Of a stretch of 64,000 nucleotides of DNA, positions 49,185 through 56,425 are shown piece by piece; position 1 is the first letter of the stretch, and every line of letters starts with the position of its first letter. The position numbers and the translations under genes were made by a program. Source of the stretch: DASSTY01 sp035760645 (GTDB lineage: Bacteria; Gemmatimonadota; Gemmatimonadetes; Gemmatimonadales; GWC2-71-9). Below the pieces are notes generated by a model that worked only from the letters and a program-made list of their open reading frames with translations, did no database searches and was not told the origin of the DNA. The DNA lies in NCBI GenBank assembly GCA_035760645.1, contig DASTSO010000064.1:73995-137994 (forward strand). The letters are read 5' to 3'.

Positions 49185-49277
49185 GGGCGGGACGGCGGGA
49201 GAGGCGGGACGGCGGAACGGCCGCTCCATGCAGCGGAGCGGCTCCGTCCACCGGAGCTCGCTCCCGCCGTCCCGCCC
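49185..49277. repeat. Dispersed ~92-bp intergenic element, copy 2
   Basis: The arms GGGCGGGACGGCGGGA (49185-49200) and TCCCGCCGTCCCGCCC (49262-49277) are the same 16-mers as in the copy at 31705-31796, in the same orientation. A second, slightly changed left arm follows at once. The core holds GCCGCTCC/GGAGCGGC and CTCCG/CGGAG hairpins and an ATGCA-CTCCG-ACCGGAG-CTCG series that lines up with copy 1. It lies inside the operon, between pdhC and lpd. Confidence 0.72.
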
Positions 49278-49304
49278 GTTTGACTTTCAACCTTTGAGGA
49301 CCTC

Positions 49305-50702
49305 GTGGCGAACCAGTTCGACGTGATCGTGGTGGGCGGCGGCCCGGCCGGGTATGTCTGCGCCATCCGGGCGGCCCAGCTCGGGCTCTCGACCGCCGTG
49401 GTCGAGAAGGACAAGCTCGGCGGCGTGTGCGTGAACATCGGGTGCATCCCGACGAAGGCGCTCCTGCACAGCGCCTACGCGATCAACCTGCTCCAGCACG
49501 ACGCCAAGGATCTCGGCATCGAGATCGCCGAGATGAAGACCGACTGGGGCGTCGCCCAGAAGCGCTCGCGGCGCGTCTCCGAGCAGAACTCGAAGGGCGT
49601 CGGCTTCCTGATGAAGAAGCACAAGGTCCAGGTCATCCCCGGCACCGGCGTCCTGCAGCCCGGGAAGAAGGTGAAGGTCGGCAACGACGTCTACACCGCC
49701 ACCAAGGCGGTCGTCATCGCCACGGGGTCGCGGGTGAAGGGGATTCCCCAGATCGGCCTCGACATCAACAAGACCACCGTCATCAGCTCCGACGAGGCGC
49801 TCTTCCTCGAGCAGACGCCGAAGTCGATCGCCATCATCGGCGCCGGCGCGGTGGGCTGCGAGTTCGCCGACGTCTTCAACGCCTTCGGCGCGAAGGTCAC
49901 GCTCATCGAGGCGCTGCCGCGCATCCTCCCGCTCGAGGACGCCGAGAGCTCGGACGTGATCGCGAAGAGCTACAAGAAGCGCGGCATCGACGTGCTGGCG
50001 GGCGTCAAGGTCACCAAGGCCGCCGTCGGCAAGGACAAGGTCACCCTCACCCTCGATGTCGGCGGCAAGACGCAGACGGTGGAGGCGGAGAAGGTGCTCA
50101 TGGCGGCGGGCCGCGCGGTGAACACCGAGGGCATGGGCTTCAAGGAGGCGGGCGTCGAGCTCACCGAGCGCGGCTTCGTCAAGGTGAACCCGCAGACGCT
50201 CGAGACCACGGCGAAGGGCGTCTACTGCATCGGCGACGTCGCCGGCCCCCCGATGCTCGCGCACAAGGGGAGCCGCGAGGGCACGTACGTCGCCGAGATC
50301 ATCGCGGGCCACCACCCGCAGCCGATCAAGTACGACAACGTCCCGAGCATCACCTACTGCCACCCCGAGGTGGCGAGCATCGGCCTCACCGAGGACCAGG
50401 TGAAGGAGAAGAAGATCGACTACCAGGTCGGCCGCTTCCCCTTCAGCGCCAACGGCCGCGCCCGCGCCTCGAACGAGACCGAGGGCTTCGTCAAGATCAT
50501 CCGCGGCAAGCAGTACGGCGAGATCCTCGGCGCGCACATCGTCGCGAGCCACGCCTCGGAGATGATCCACGAGCTCGCCGTGGCGCGCGAGAACGAGTTC
50601 ACGGTGGAGGAGGTGGATCAGGCGATCCACGGCCACCCGACGCTCTCCGAGGCCATCGCCGAAGCGGCCCTGGACTCGATGGGGCGGGTCATCCACATCT
50701 GA
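49305..50702 (+). CDS. lpdA: Dihydrolipoyl dehydrogenase (E3)
   Basis: A 465-residue flavoprotein that reoxidises dihydrolipoyl-E2 with NAD+. FAD motif VIVVGGGPAGYVCAIRAAQLG; redox disulfide GGVCVNIGCIPTKALL (C42, C47); NAD site AIIGAGAVGCEFADVFNAFG; second FAD motif YCIGDVAGPPMLAHKG; active-site base His with Glu in HGHPTLSEAIAEAA. It is clearly the lipoamide type, unlike the mercuric-reductase-type paralogue at 2346-3920. GTG 49305 has GAGGA four bases ahead. A strong terminator follows its stop. Confidence 0.95.
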   Translation: MANQFDVIVVGGGPAGYVCAIRAAQLGLSTAVVEKDKLGGVCVNIGCIPTKALLHSAYAINLLQHDAKDLGIEIAEMKTDWGVAQKRSRRVSEQNSKGVGFLMKKHKVQVIPGTGVLQPGKKVKVGNDVYTATKAVVIATGSRVKGIPQIGLDINKTTVISSDEALFLEQTPKSIAIIGAGAVGCEFADVFNAFGAKVTLIEALPRILPLEDAESSDVIAKSYKKRGIDVLAGVKVTKAAVGKDKVTLTLDVGGKTQTVEAEKVLMAAGRAVNTEGMGFKEAGVELTERGFVKVNPQTLETTAKGVYCIGDVAGPPMLAHKGSREGTYVAEIIAGHHPQPIKYDNVPSITYCHPEVASIGLTEDQVKEKKIDYQVGRFPFSANGRARASNETEGFVKIIRGKQYGEILGAHIVASHASEMIHELAVARENEFTVEEVDQAIHGHPTLSEAIAEAALDSMGRVIHI

Positions 50703-50717
50703 GGCGGAAGCGCGGAC

Positions 50718-50758
50718 AAACGGAACGGGCGGCCCCGGCGGGGCCGCCCGTTCCGTTT
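50718..50758 (+). terminator. Strong terminator after lpdA
   Basis: A perfect 19-bp stem (50718-50736 with 50740-50758) around a GGC loop. On the plus strand the stem closes with CCGTTT. The A-rich start and T-rich end make it work in either direction. It begins 15 bases after the lpdA stop. Confidence 0.82.
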
Positions 50759-50761
50759 GGG

Positions 50762-50767
50762 TATATT
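50762..50767 (+). promoter_or_regulatory. Possible -10 box for the small membrane gene before lipB
   Basis: TATATT stands 7 bases before ATG 50775 and 4 bases after the terminator stem. No -35 is recognisable because the upstream sequence is the terminator hairpin. The spacing would give a leaderless mRNA. Confidence 0.4.
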
Positions 50768-50774
50768 TCGCGCC

Positions 50775-51257
50775 ATGACCAGCCCCACCCCACCCGACAC
50801 CACGCCCGCCATCGGGCACAACCTCGCGGGCGAGCCGATCGACGCGACGCGCGACCTGGTCGGGCTCGCCTTCGGCGCGATGCGGCGCGCCCTGCTCCTC
50901 GGCACCGGCGCGAGCGCGCTCGTCCTCTGGGCGGTGCGCCGCACCCTGGCGCACGCGCCGGCGGGCGACCGACCCGTCGTCACCGGGCCCGCGTTCTACA
51001 TCCTCACCTTCGGCATGCTCGCGGCCATGGCGCTCGCCGGGACCGCCGCCTGGATGCGCATGGCCACCCTCGGCGCGCCCTGGCGCCGGGGGGTGCTCTC
51101 CGCGGTCTGCGCCTTCGGCGTCACGGTCACCTCGCTCGCCGTCACCGTCGTCTACCACTACCTCGACCAGTGGTTCGGCTGGGGCGACACCACGCTGCTC
51201 GGCCTCGCCGTCCTGCTCCTGGGCCTCGTGGTCGTGCGCGACCTGCGCCGCCGGTGA
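50775..51257 (+). CDS. Small membrane protein of unknown function
   Basis: A 160-residue protein with a hydrophilic N-terminus (about 1-40) and four predicted membrane helices: ALLLGTGASALVLWAV, AFYILTFGMLAAMALAGTAAW, VLSAVCAFGVTVTSLAVTVVY, LLGLAVLLLGLVVV. No family recognised. ATG 50775 is used; an upstream TTG (50757) in the terminator stem is rejected. Its stop overlaps a possible GTG start of lipB, so it may be co-translated with lipB. Confidence 0.72.
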   Translation: MTSPTPPDTTPAIGHNLAGEPIDATRDLVGLAFGAMRRALLLGTGASALVLWAVRRTLAHAPAGDRPVVTGPAFYILTFGMLAAMALAGTAAWMRMATLGAPWRRGVLSAVCAFGVTVTSLAVTVVYHYLDQWFGWGDTTLLGLAVLLLGLVVVRDLRRR

Positions 51258-51973
51258 GCCTCGCGATGGGCGGCACGTCGAGTGGCACGTCACGCGGCAC
51301 GGCGCGCGGCGCGCTCCGCGTCGTGGACCTGGGCCGGCGCCGCTACGGCGAGGTGCTGGCGCTCCAGCGCGACCTCTGCCGCCGGCGCGTCGCGGGGGAG
51401 CTGGCGGACGACCTGCTGCTGCTCGTCGAGCACGAGCCGGTGATGACGCTGGGGCGCGCGACGAAGGCCGAGAGTCTGCCGCTCCCGCGCCCGGCGCTCG
51501 AGGCGCGCGGGCTCGACGTCGTGGAGGTCGAGCGCGGCGGCGACGTGACCTATCACGGCCCGGGCCAGCTCGTCGGCTACCCGATCCTCGACCTCCGCCG
51601 GCTGCGGCCCGACCTCCACTGGTATCTCCGCTCGCTCGAGGACGCGCTCATCCTCGCGCTCGATGCGCTCCAGGTGCCCGCGGAACGGAACCCCGGCCTC
51701 ACGGGGGTGTGGACCGCGGGCCGCAAGATCGCGAGCATCGGGATCCACGTGAAGCAGTGGATCACCTTCCACGGCTTCGCCCTCAACGTCACGACCGACC
51801 TCGCCGCGTTCGACCTGATCGTTCCCTGCGGCATCCGGGACGTGGTCATGACGAGCATCGCGGCGGAGCGCGCCGCGGGCGACGACCCGGCCGAGCTGTG
51901 GCGCCGGACGCGGGAGGCGGTGGTGGGGGCGATGGGGGAGACGTTCGGGCTGGCGCCCTGCCCCTACCATTAG
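51254..51973 (+). CDS. lipB: Octanoyltransferase (lipoate-protein ligase B)
   Basis: Transfers octanoyl from acyl carrier protein to E2 and GcvH lysines, the step before LipA. The core has LLLVEHEPVMTLGRATKAESL, RGGDVTYHGPGQLVGYPILDL, and GVWTAGRKIASIGIHVKQWITFHGFALNV, with catalytic Lys in GRKIASIG. FDLIVPCGI carries the acyl-accepting Cys. Length about 239. GTG 51254 overlaps the preceding stop (GTGA); ATG 51266 is a near-equal alternative. With lipA upstream it brackets the pyruvate dehydrogenase genes, so apo-E2 and its modification enzymes are made from one locus. Confidence 0.95.
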   Translation: MSLAMGGTSSGTSRGTARGALRVVDLGRRRYGEVLALQRDLCRRRVAGELADDLLLLVEHEPVMTLGRATKAESLPLPRPALEARGLDVVEVERGGDVTYHGPGQLVGYPILDLRRLRPDLHWYLRSLEDALILALDALQVPAERNPGLTGVWTAGRKIASIGIHVKQWITFHGFALNVTTDLAAFDLIVPCGIRDVVMTSIAAERAAGDDPAELWRRTREAVVGAMGETFGLAPCPYH

Positions 51974-52001
51974 AGCGCCCGATTGGTTTTCATGTAGCAT
52001 C

Positions 52002-52556
52002 ATGCCTGATACGACCTCCCGCCCGACTCCCGACGCCGTGGCCGCGCAGCGCGTCGCCGACATCCTGCGGGCAGCCGATAGCTGGTCCAGGGAAGCCCCC
52101 GCGGCGCTCACGCCGGCCATCCGCGCCGTCTGCCTCCGGCTGGCCGAAATGGTGGCCGACCAGCGGCACTACCTCGCGCCCCTGCCCCAGCCGCAGGAGA
52201 GCGAGCGCGCCGCCGCGCTCTCGATGATCGCCGAGCGGCTCCGCTCGCCCGAGGCGACCCGCGGCGTCACCCAGCACCTCGAGGGGCTGAGCCAGCTCGA
52301 GCTGCGCGCCACCGGCAGCTGGGCGATCCACGCCTCGGCCCAGACCCAGTGGATCACGACGGCGATCCAGTACCTCGAGGGCCAGGCCGCCGCGCTCCCC
52401 GCCGCCGAGCGGCCCGATCCCTACTGGGCCGACGACGTCGTCGCCGGGATCATCGCCTCGGTGCGGGCGATCATCGGCATCGACGAGCTCCAGGCGCGCA
52501 CCGAGGCGCAGTACGCCGGCGGCAAGCGCCCGCCCGAGGTGCGGGACGACTACTGA
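52002..52556 (+). CDS. Hypothetical helical protein
   Basis: A 184-residue soluble protein that I do not recognise. It is mostly helical: DAVAAQRVADILRAADSWS, TPAIRAVCLRLAEMVADQR, AAALSMIAERL, GVTQHLEGLSQLEL, ASAQTQWITTAIQYLEGQAAAL, VVAGIIASVRAIIGIDELQ. No membrane segment, metal motif or DNA-binding motif is visible. It follows lipB by 28 bases and ends before a perfect terminator palindrome. Confidence 0.65.
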   Translation: MPDTTSRPTPDAVAAQRVADILRAADSWSREAPAALTPAIRAVCLRLAEMVADQRHYLAPLPQPQESERAAALSMIAERLRSPEATRGVTQHLEGLSQLELRATGSWAIHASAQTQWITTAIQYLEGQAAALPAAERPDPYWADDVVAGIIASVRAIIGIDELQARTEAQYAGGKRPPEVRDDY

Positions 52557-52593
52557 GCCCGCCGCCGCGTCCGTCGCCCGGCCCGGAACGCAG

Positions 52594-52627
52594 CGAGCCC
52601 CCGGCACCGATCGGTGCCGGGGGCTCG
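52594..52627. terminator. Bidirectional terminator palindrome
   Basis: A perfect 34-bp palindrome (two 17-base arms) between the convergent hypothetical gene and the M20 peptidase. On the plus strand it is followed by ACGTTTGA. It should terminate both genes. Confidence 0.75.
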
Positions 52628-52664
52628 ACGTTTGAGCGGCCGCGAGCCTCGGCGGCCGCGCCGC

Positions 52665-54098
52665 TCAGCGGCCCGCTTCCTCGGGATCGCGGGTCGTGGC
52701 GAACTCCGCCGTCGGCGAGTCCGCGAAGGCGCGCTCGGCGAAGAGCTCCATGAACAGGCCGAAGACCTCGATGCCGTGCCAGAGCTGCTCCAGATCGAGC
52801 TTCTCGTTGGGCGAGTGGAGCCCGTCGTCGGGGAGGCCGATCCCGGCCAGGAGCACCGGCGCCCCCATGCGGCCCAGCTCGGGGACGATCGGGATCGAGC
52901 CGCCGGCGCGCGCCCGCACGGCGGGCCGGCCCTCCACCGCCTCGAACGCCTCGTCGAGCACCGCGAAGGCGGGGTGCTCCACGTCCACCTGCACCGGGTC
53001 GCTCCCGTGCAGCAGCCGCACCTCGACGTCGGCCCACTCGGGCGCCGCCTCCTGCGCCGCCTTCTCGAGCCACTTGAACACCTTGTCGAGCTTCTGCCCG
53101 GGCACGAGCCGGAGGCTCACCTTCGCCGTGGCCTGTGCGGGGATGACGGTCTTGGCGCCCTCACCCACGAAGCCGCCGCGGATGCCGTGGATCTCGAAGG
53201 TCGGCAGCGCCCAGGTGCGCTCGAAGACCGAGTACTTGGTGCGCCCCGTGAGCGCCCGCGCCGTGACCTCCTTCTCGAGGTACTGCTGCTCGTCGAACGG
53301 CAGCTTGCGCCACGCCTTGAGCTCGGCCTTGGTGGGCGGCTCCACGGCCTCGTAGAGATTCTTGATGTGGATCTTGCCGCTGCGGCCCTTGAGATCGGCG
53401 AGGAGGCGCACGAGCGTCTCGATCGCGTTCGGGGCGACGCCGCCGTAGGTGCCCGAGTGGAGGTCGCGCTGCAGCGTGCGCACGGTGATCTCGGTGTAGC
53501 AGATCCCGCGCAGCGCGGTGTAGACCGCGGGCCAGCCGGGCGCGTAGTAGCTCATGTCGCAGACGAGCACCGCGTCGGCGCGGGTGCGCTCGGGCTGGCG
53601 CGTGAGCAGATCGTAGATGACGTGCCCGCCCGACTCCTCCTCGCCCTCGAAGATGAAATGCACGTTGAGCGGCGGGTTGCCGTCGGCGTCGCGCACCGCC
53701 TCGTAGGCCTTGAGCAGGCAGTAGACCTGGCCCTTGTCGTCGGCCGCGCCGCGCGCGTAGATGCGGCCGTCGCGCACCGTGGGGCTGAAGGGCGGCGTGA
53801 CCCACTCGTGGAGTGGATCGGGCGGCTGCACGTCGTAGTGGCCGTAGATCAGCAGCGTCGGCTTCCCCGGCACCTTGGGGCTCTCGCCCCAGACGATCGG
53901 CTGGCCGTGCCCGCCCTCGCCCTCGATGAGCTCCACCGTGGGGCAGCCCAGTCGCTCGAGCTCGTGCACCAGCCACTCGGCGGCCCGCCGGCAGTCGGGG
54001 GCGTGGTCGGGGAGCGCGCTGACGCTGGGGATCGCGAGAAACTCGCCGAGCTCGGCGATCATGCGGTCCTGCTCGCGAGTGACGAACGTCGTGTCCAT
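52665..54098 (-). CDS. M20-family metallopeptidase (dipeptidase-like)
   Basis: A 477-residue cytosolic di-zinc peptidase of the M20A group (carnosinase/CNDP-like dipeptidases). LLIYGHYDVQPPD supplies the first His and Asp; ARGAADDKGQVYCLLKA the bridging Asp; FIFEGEEESGG the catalytic Glu and zinc-binding Glu; VCDMSYYAPGWPAV and AGGSIPIVPEL later elements; and DDGLHSPNEKLDLEQ the C-terminal zinc His. The lid domain (RDLHSGTYGGVAPNAIETLVRLLADL) is present. ATG 54098 starts it. Likely a general peptide scavenger; specificity unknown. The 261-base gap to the next gene holds no clear promoter. Confidence 0.93.
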   Translation of the reverse strand: MDTTFVTREQDRMIAELGEFLAIPSVSALPDHAPDCRRAAEWLVHELERLGCPTVELIEGEGGHGQPIVWGESPKVPGKPTLLIYGHYDVQPPDPLHEWVTPPFSPTVRDGRIYARGAADDKGQVYCLLKAYEAVRDADGNPPLNVHFIFEGEEESGGHVIYDLLTRQPERTRADAVLVCDMSYYAPGWPAVYTALRGICYTEITVRTLQRDLHSGTYGGVAPNAIETLVRLLADLKGRSGKIHIKNLYEAVEPPTKAELKAWRKLPFDEQQYLEKEVTARALTGRTKYSVFERTWALPTFEIHGIRGGFVGEGAKTVIPAQATAKVSLRLVPGQKLDKVFKWLEKAAQEAAPEWADVEVRLLHGSDPVQVDVEHPAFAVLDEAFEAVEGRPAVRARAGGSIPIVPELGRMGAPVLLAGIGLPDDGLHSPNEKLDLEQLWHGIEVFGLFMELFAERAFADSPTAEFATTRDPEEAGR

Positions 54099-54359
54099 GC
54101 GTGGATTCCGTGAAGTGGAGAGCGGATCTCGCCCGCGGCGCGGTGTCCTCCTAAGGTACATCCCCCGCGGGCTCGCGCGAAGCGGCGGCCGGCCGGGCGC
54201 CGCCGGACGCGCCCCGAGTGGTGAGATGAGTCACAGCCCCTCCCCCGCCCACTCGGTAGCGTGGCTGCCCGATCACGGCGCTGGCGCGCCCGCTTGCCTC
54301 GTGCATCCCCCGCCCGCCACCGCCGCACCGACACGCCATGTCAGGAGGACGCAGTCCCT

Positions 54360-55112
54360 ATGGCATTTCGACTTTCCTACACCTTTGCCGGTGCCGTGGC
54401 CGCGGCCCTGCTCCTCGGCGCCGGCGCTCCGCTCGCCGCCCAGCAGGACACCTCGTCGGCCCGCAGCGGCGTGAGCCAGGACACCACCCACAAGGCCAAG
54501 GCCAAGACCAAGACGACGAAGAAGCACCGTCGCAGCGCCACGCGGCGCACCAACCGGACCAGCCGGACCGACTCGCTGCGGGCCCGGACCGACACGTCGG
54601 GCTATCGCGCCGGCCAGCGGCACGCCGACACCTCGGGCTACCAGGCGCAGCCGATGGGCCGCGACACCAGCCGCAGCATGATGCAGGGCGACACCAGCAT
54701 GATGCGCACCGACACCAGCCGCAGCATGATGCGCACCGACACCAGCATGATGCGCAGCGACACCTCGCGCTCGATGCAGGGCGACACCAGCGGCTACAGC
54801 CCGGGCCGGCGGGACACCAGCGGCGTGACCCCGAACCGGGCCGGCCTGCCGGGCGACAGCGCCCACGCGCACCCGGGCGCCGAGCCGCTGCGGACCCAGA
54901 CCGAGCGGGTCCAGACCGACTCGATGACCCGCCAGGGCTCGACCGCGAACCCGCCGGGCATCCAGAGCCCGCCGGCCGGCGACTCGACCATGAATCGCGG
55001 CGAGATGAACAAGCCCGGCGCCGCCTTCGGCGGCTCCCGGATGGGCGACACGACGCAGAAGCACGACTCGACGCAGGCGCACGACACGACGAAGAGCAGC
55101 AACCCGTATTGA
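54360..55112 (+). CDS. Secreted low-complexity DTS-repeat protein, Met-rich
   Basis: A 250-residue protein with a signal peptide (TFAGAVAAALLLGAGAPLAAQ, cleavage near 27). The mature part is hydrophilic and probably disordered. A basic stretch (HKAKAKTKTTKKHRRSATRRTNR) is followed by more than ten DTS/DTT tripeptides, several with Met pairs (GDTSMMRTDTSRSMM). A Gln/Thr/Ser/Asp tail follows. No globular family recognised. AGGAGG at 54343-54348 with an 11-base spacing supports ATG 54360. The Met pairs could bind metal such as copper, but that is speculation. Confidence 0.7.
   Translation: MAFRLSYTFAGAVAAALLLGAGAPLAAQQDTSSARSGVSQDTTHKAKAKTKTTKKHRRSATRRTNRTSRTDSLRARTDTSGYRAGQRHADTSGYQAQPMGRDTSRSMMQGDTSMMRTDTSRSMMRTDTSMMRSDTSRSMQGDTSGYSPGRRDTSGVTPNRAGLPGDSAHAHPGAEPLRTQTERVQTDSMTRQGSTANPPGIQSPPAGDSTMNRGEMNKPGAAFGGSRMGDTTQKHDSTQAHDTTKSSNPY
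54660..54790 (+). repeat. In-gene DTS/Met repeat region
   Basis: Imperfect tandem repeats with units like GACACCAGC plus CGCAGCATGATG occur here and encode alternating DTSRSMM and DTSMMR blocks. The repeat lies in the middle of the secreted DTS-rich protein and could vary in copy number without loss of frame. Confidence 0.7.
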
Positions 55113-55176
55113 GCGACTCGCATCGAGCGACCCGCGCCGAGCCGCACGCTCGACGGAGTCGGCGCGCGTGAAGGCA

Positions 55177-55211
55177 GACGGGCCCGGCATCACGGTGATG
55201 CCGGGCCCGTC
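55177..55211. terminator. Terminator hairpin between convergent genes; contains a stop codon
   Basis: Perfect 17-base arms (55177-55193 and 55195-55211) around one base. The minus-strand aminopeptidase stop TGA (55190-55192) is inside the stem, so its last residues (TGPASP) are encoded by the hairpin. The plus-strand tail is CGCCGTTTGA. Confidence 0.75.
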
Positions 55212-56413
55212 GCCGTTTGATCCGCCGGTCCGGCGGGCCCGCCCACCGCCCGCGCGAGACGGGCGAAGGCGACGTCGCTGCCGGGATCGTGCCCCGCCGC
55301 GCGCGTCGTGTCGCTCGTCTTCGGCGCCTCCGCCCCCTCCATCAGCCGTGTCAGGTCGGCCACGCTGCGCCGGAGGTCGCCGCCCTCGTGCTCGTGCCAC
55401 GCCTGGAAGAGGTCGAGGCGCGTGCGGTAGAGGAGGACGCCGATGAGGCGCGCGTTGTTGATGGGCCGCGCGGCGAGGCGGCCCACCTTGAACGTTTCGA
55501 GCCGCGGCCCCACCGAGTCCTGCAGGACGGCGCGCGCCCACTCCGCCGCCGCGGTGCGCCCGCTGTCCACTCCCGCGGGCGGGAGGCGCAGCGCATAGAG
55601 GTGCTCGAGCCGGTTGACCAGCGCGCGGTAGTAGTCGGCCAGCAGCATCTCGTCGTGCCAGCGCGCGAGGGCCCGGCGCGCGAGCGCGCTGTCGCCCCGG
55701 GCGGCGAAGAAGTCGGCCGCGGCGTGATAGCCGACGTACTGCGCGTAGCTCTCGTTGAAGGCCACGGCGCCCTTCACCCAGAGGGTGTTGTGCGCGATCT
55801 CGTGGAACACCGTCGCCGCGAGCTCGACCGAGTCGCGAGTGAGGGCGGTGGAGAGGAGCGGGTCGTTGAACCAGCCCAGGGTGCTGAAGGCGCCCGCGGG
55901 CCGGAGATTGACGTCGTAGCCCTTCCGCGCGAGGTCGGCGGCGGCGTCCTTCGCCATCGCGACGTCGAAGAAGCCCTTGTACGGCACCCGGCCCACGATG
56001 GGGTAGTGCCACCGGTAGGGGCAGAGGCAGTCGCGGGGGGCCGCGGAGAGGACGAGGAGCAGCGTGTCGCGGCCGACGTCGGCGTAGGTGGTGTAGGTCT
56101 CCTTCGCCTCGAGGCCGAGGCGCGCCGCGTAGTCGCGCGCGGCGACGACGAGCCCGAGCGAGGCGCGCAGCCGCGGCGAGATCGTGCGGTCCTCCGCCAC
56201 GCGCGCGATCGGCCGGCGGGCGCGCAGGATGCGCGCCTCCTCGATCGCCGCGCGCACCAGGTAGCGCACGTCGCCGCTCGCGACCCAGGCGAGGGCGAAG
56301 AGCCCGACGACCGCGAGCGCGGCCCAGCGGGCGATGCGCCACAGCCGGCGCCGGCGCGAGGAGGGCGCCTCCTGCGCCGGCGCCGGCCGGGATGCCGGCT
56401 CGAGCGGAGCCAT
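55190..56413 (-). CDS. Predicted zinc aminopeptidase (Aminopep family) with membrane anchor
   Basis: A 407-residue protein of the predicted-aminopeptidase family (PF10023-like). One membrane helix (LWRIARWAALAVVGLFALAWV, about 25-45) should anchor it with the catalytic part in the periplasm. The zinc motif is ATVFHEIAHNTLWV (HEIAH 204-208), followed by FNESYAQYVGYHAA with the candidate third ligand. AGAFSTLGWFNDPLL, YRALVNRLEHLYAL and NNARLIGVLLYRTRLDLF also match family-like sequence. It follows the metallopeptidase lipoprotein by 12 bases. The stop lies within the terminator hairpin. Confidence 0.85.
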   Translation of the reverse strand: MAPLEPASRPAPAQEAPSSRRRRLWRIARWAALAVVGLFALAWVASGDVRYLVRAAIEEARILRARRPIARVAEDRTISPRLRASLGLVVAARDYAARLGLEAKETYTTYADVGRDTLLLVLSAAPRDCLCPYRWHYPIVGRVPYKGFFDVAMAKDAAADLARKGYDVNLRPAGAFSTLGWFNDPLLSTALTRDSVELAATVFHEIAHNTLWVKGAVAFNESYAQYVGYHAAADFFAARGDSALARRALARWHDEMLLADYYRALVNRLEHLYALRLPPAGVDSGRTAAAEWARAVLQDSVGPRLETFKVGRLAARPINNARLIGVLLYRTRLDLFQAWHEHEGGDLRRSVADLTRLMEGAEAPKTSDTTRAAGHDPGSDVAFARLARAVGGPAGPADQTATGPASP

Positions 56414-56425
56414 GGCCGCGGGCCG

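Noticed and set aside
54261..54359. Upstream GTG start of the DTS-repeat protein
   Set aside because: The added residues precede a perfect signal peptide and AGGAGG site that belong to ATG 54360.
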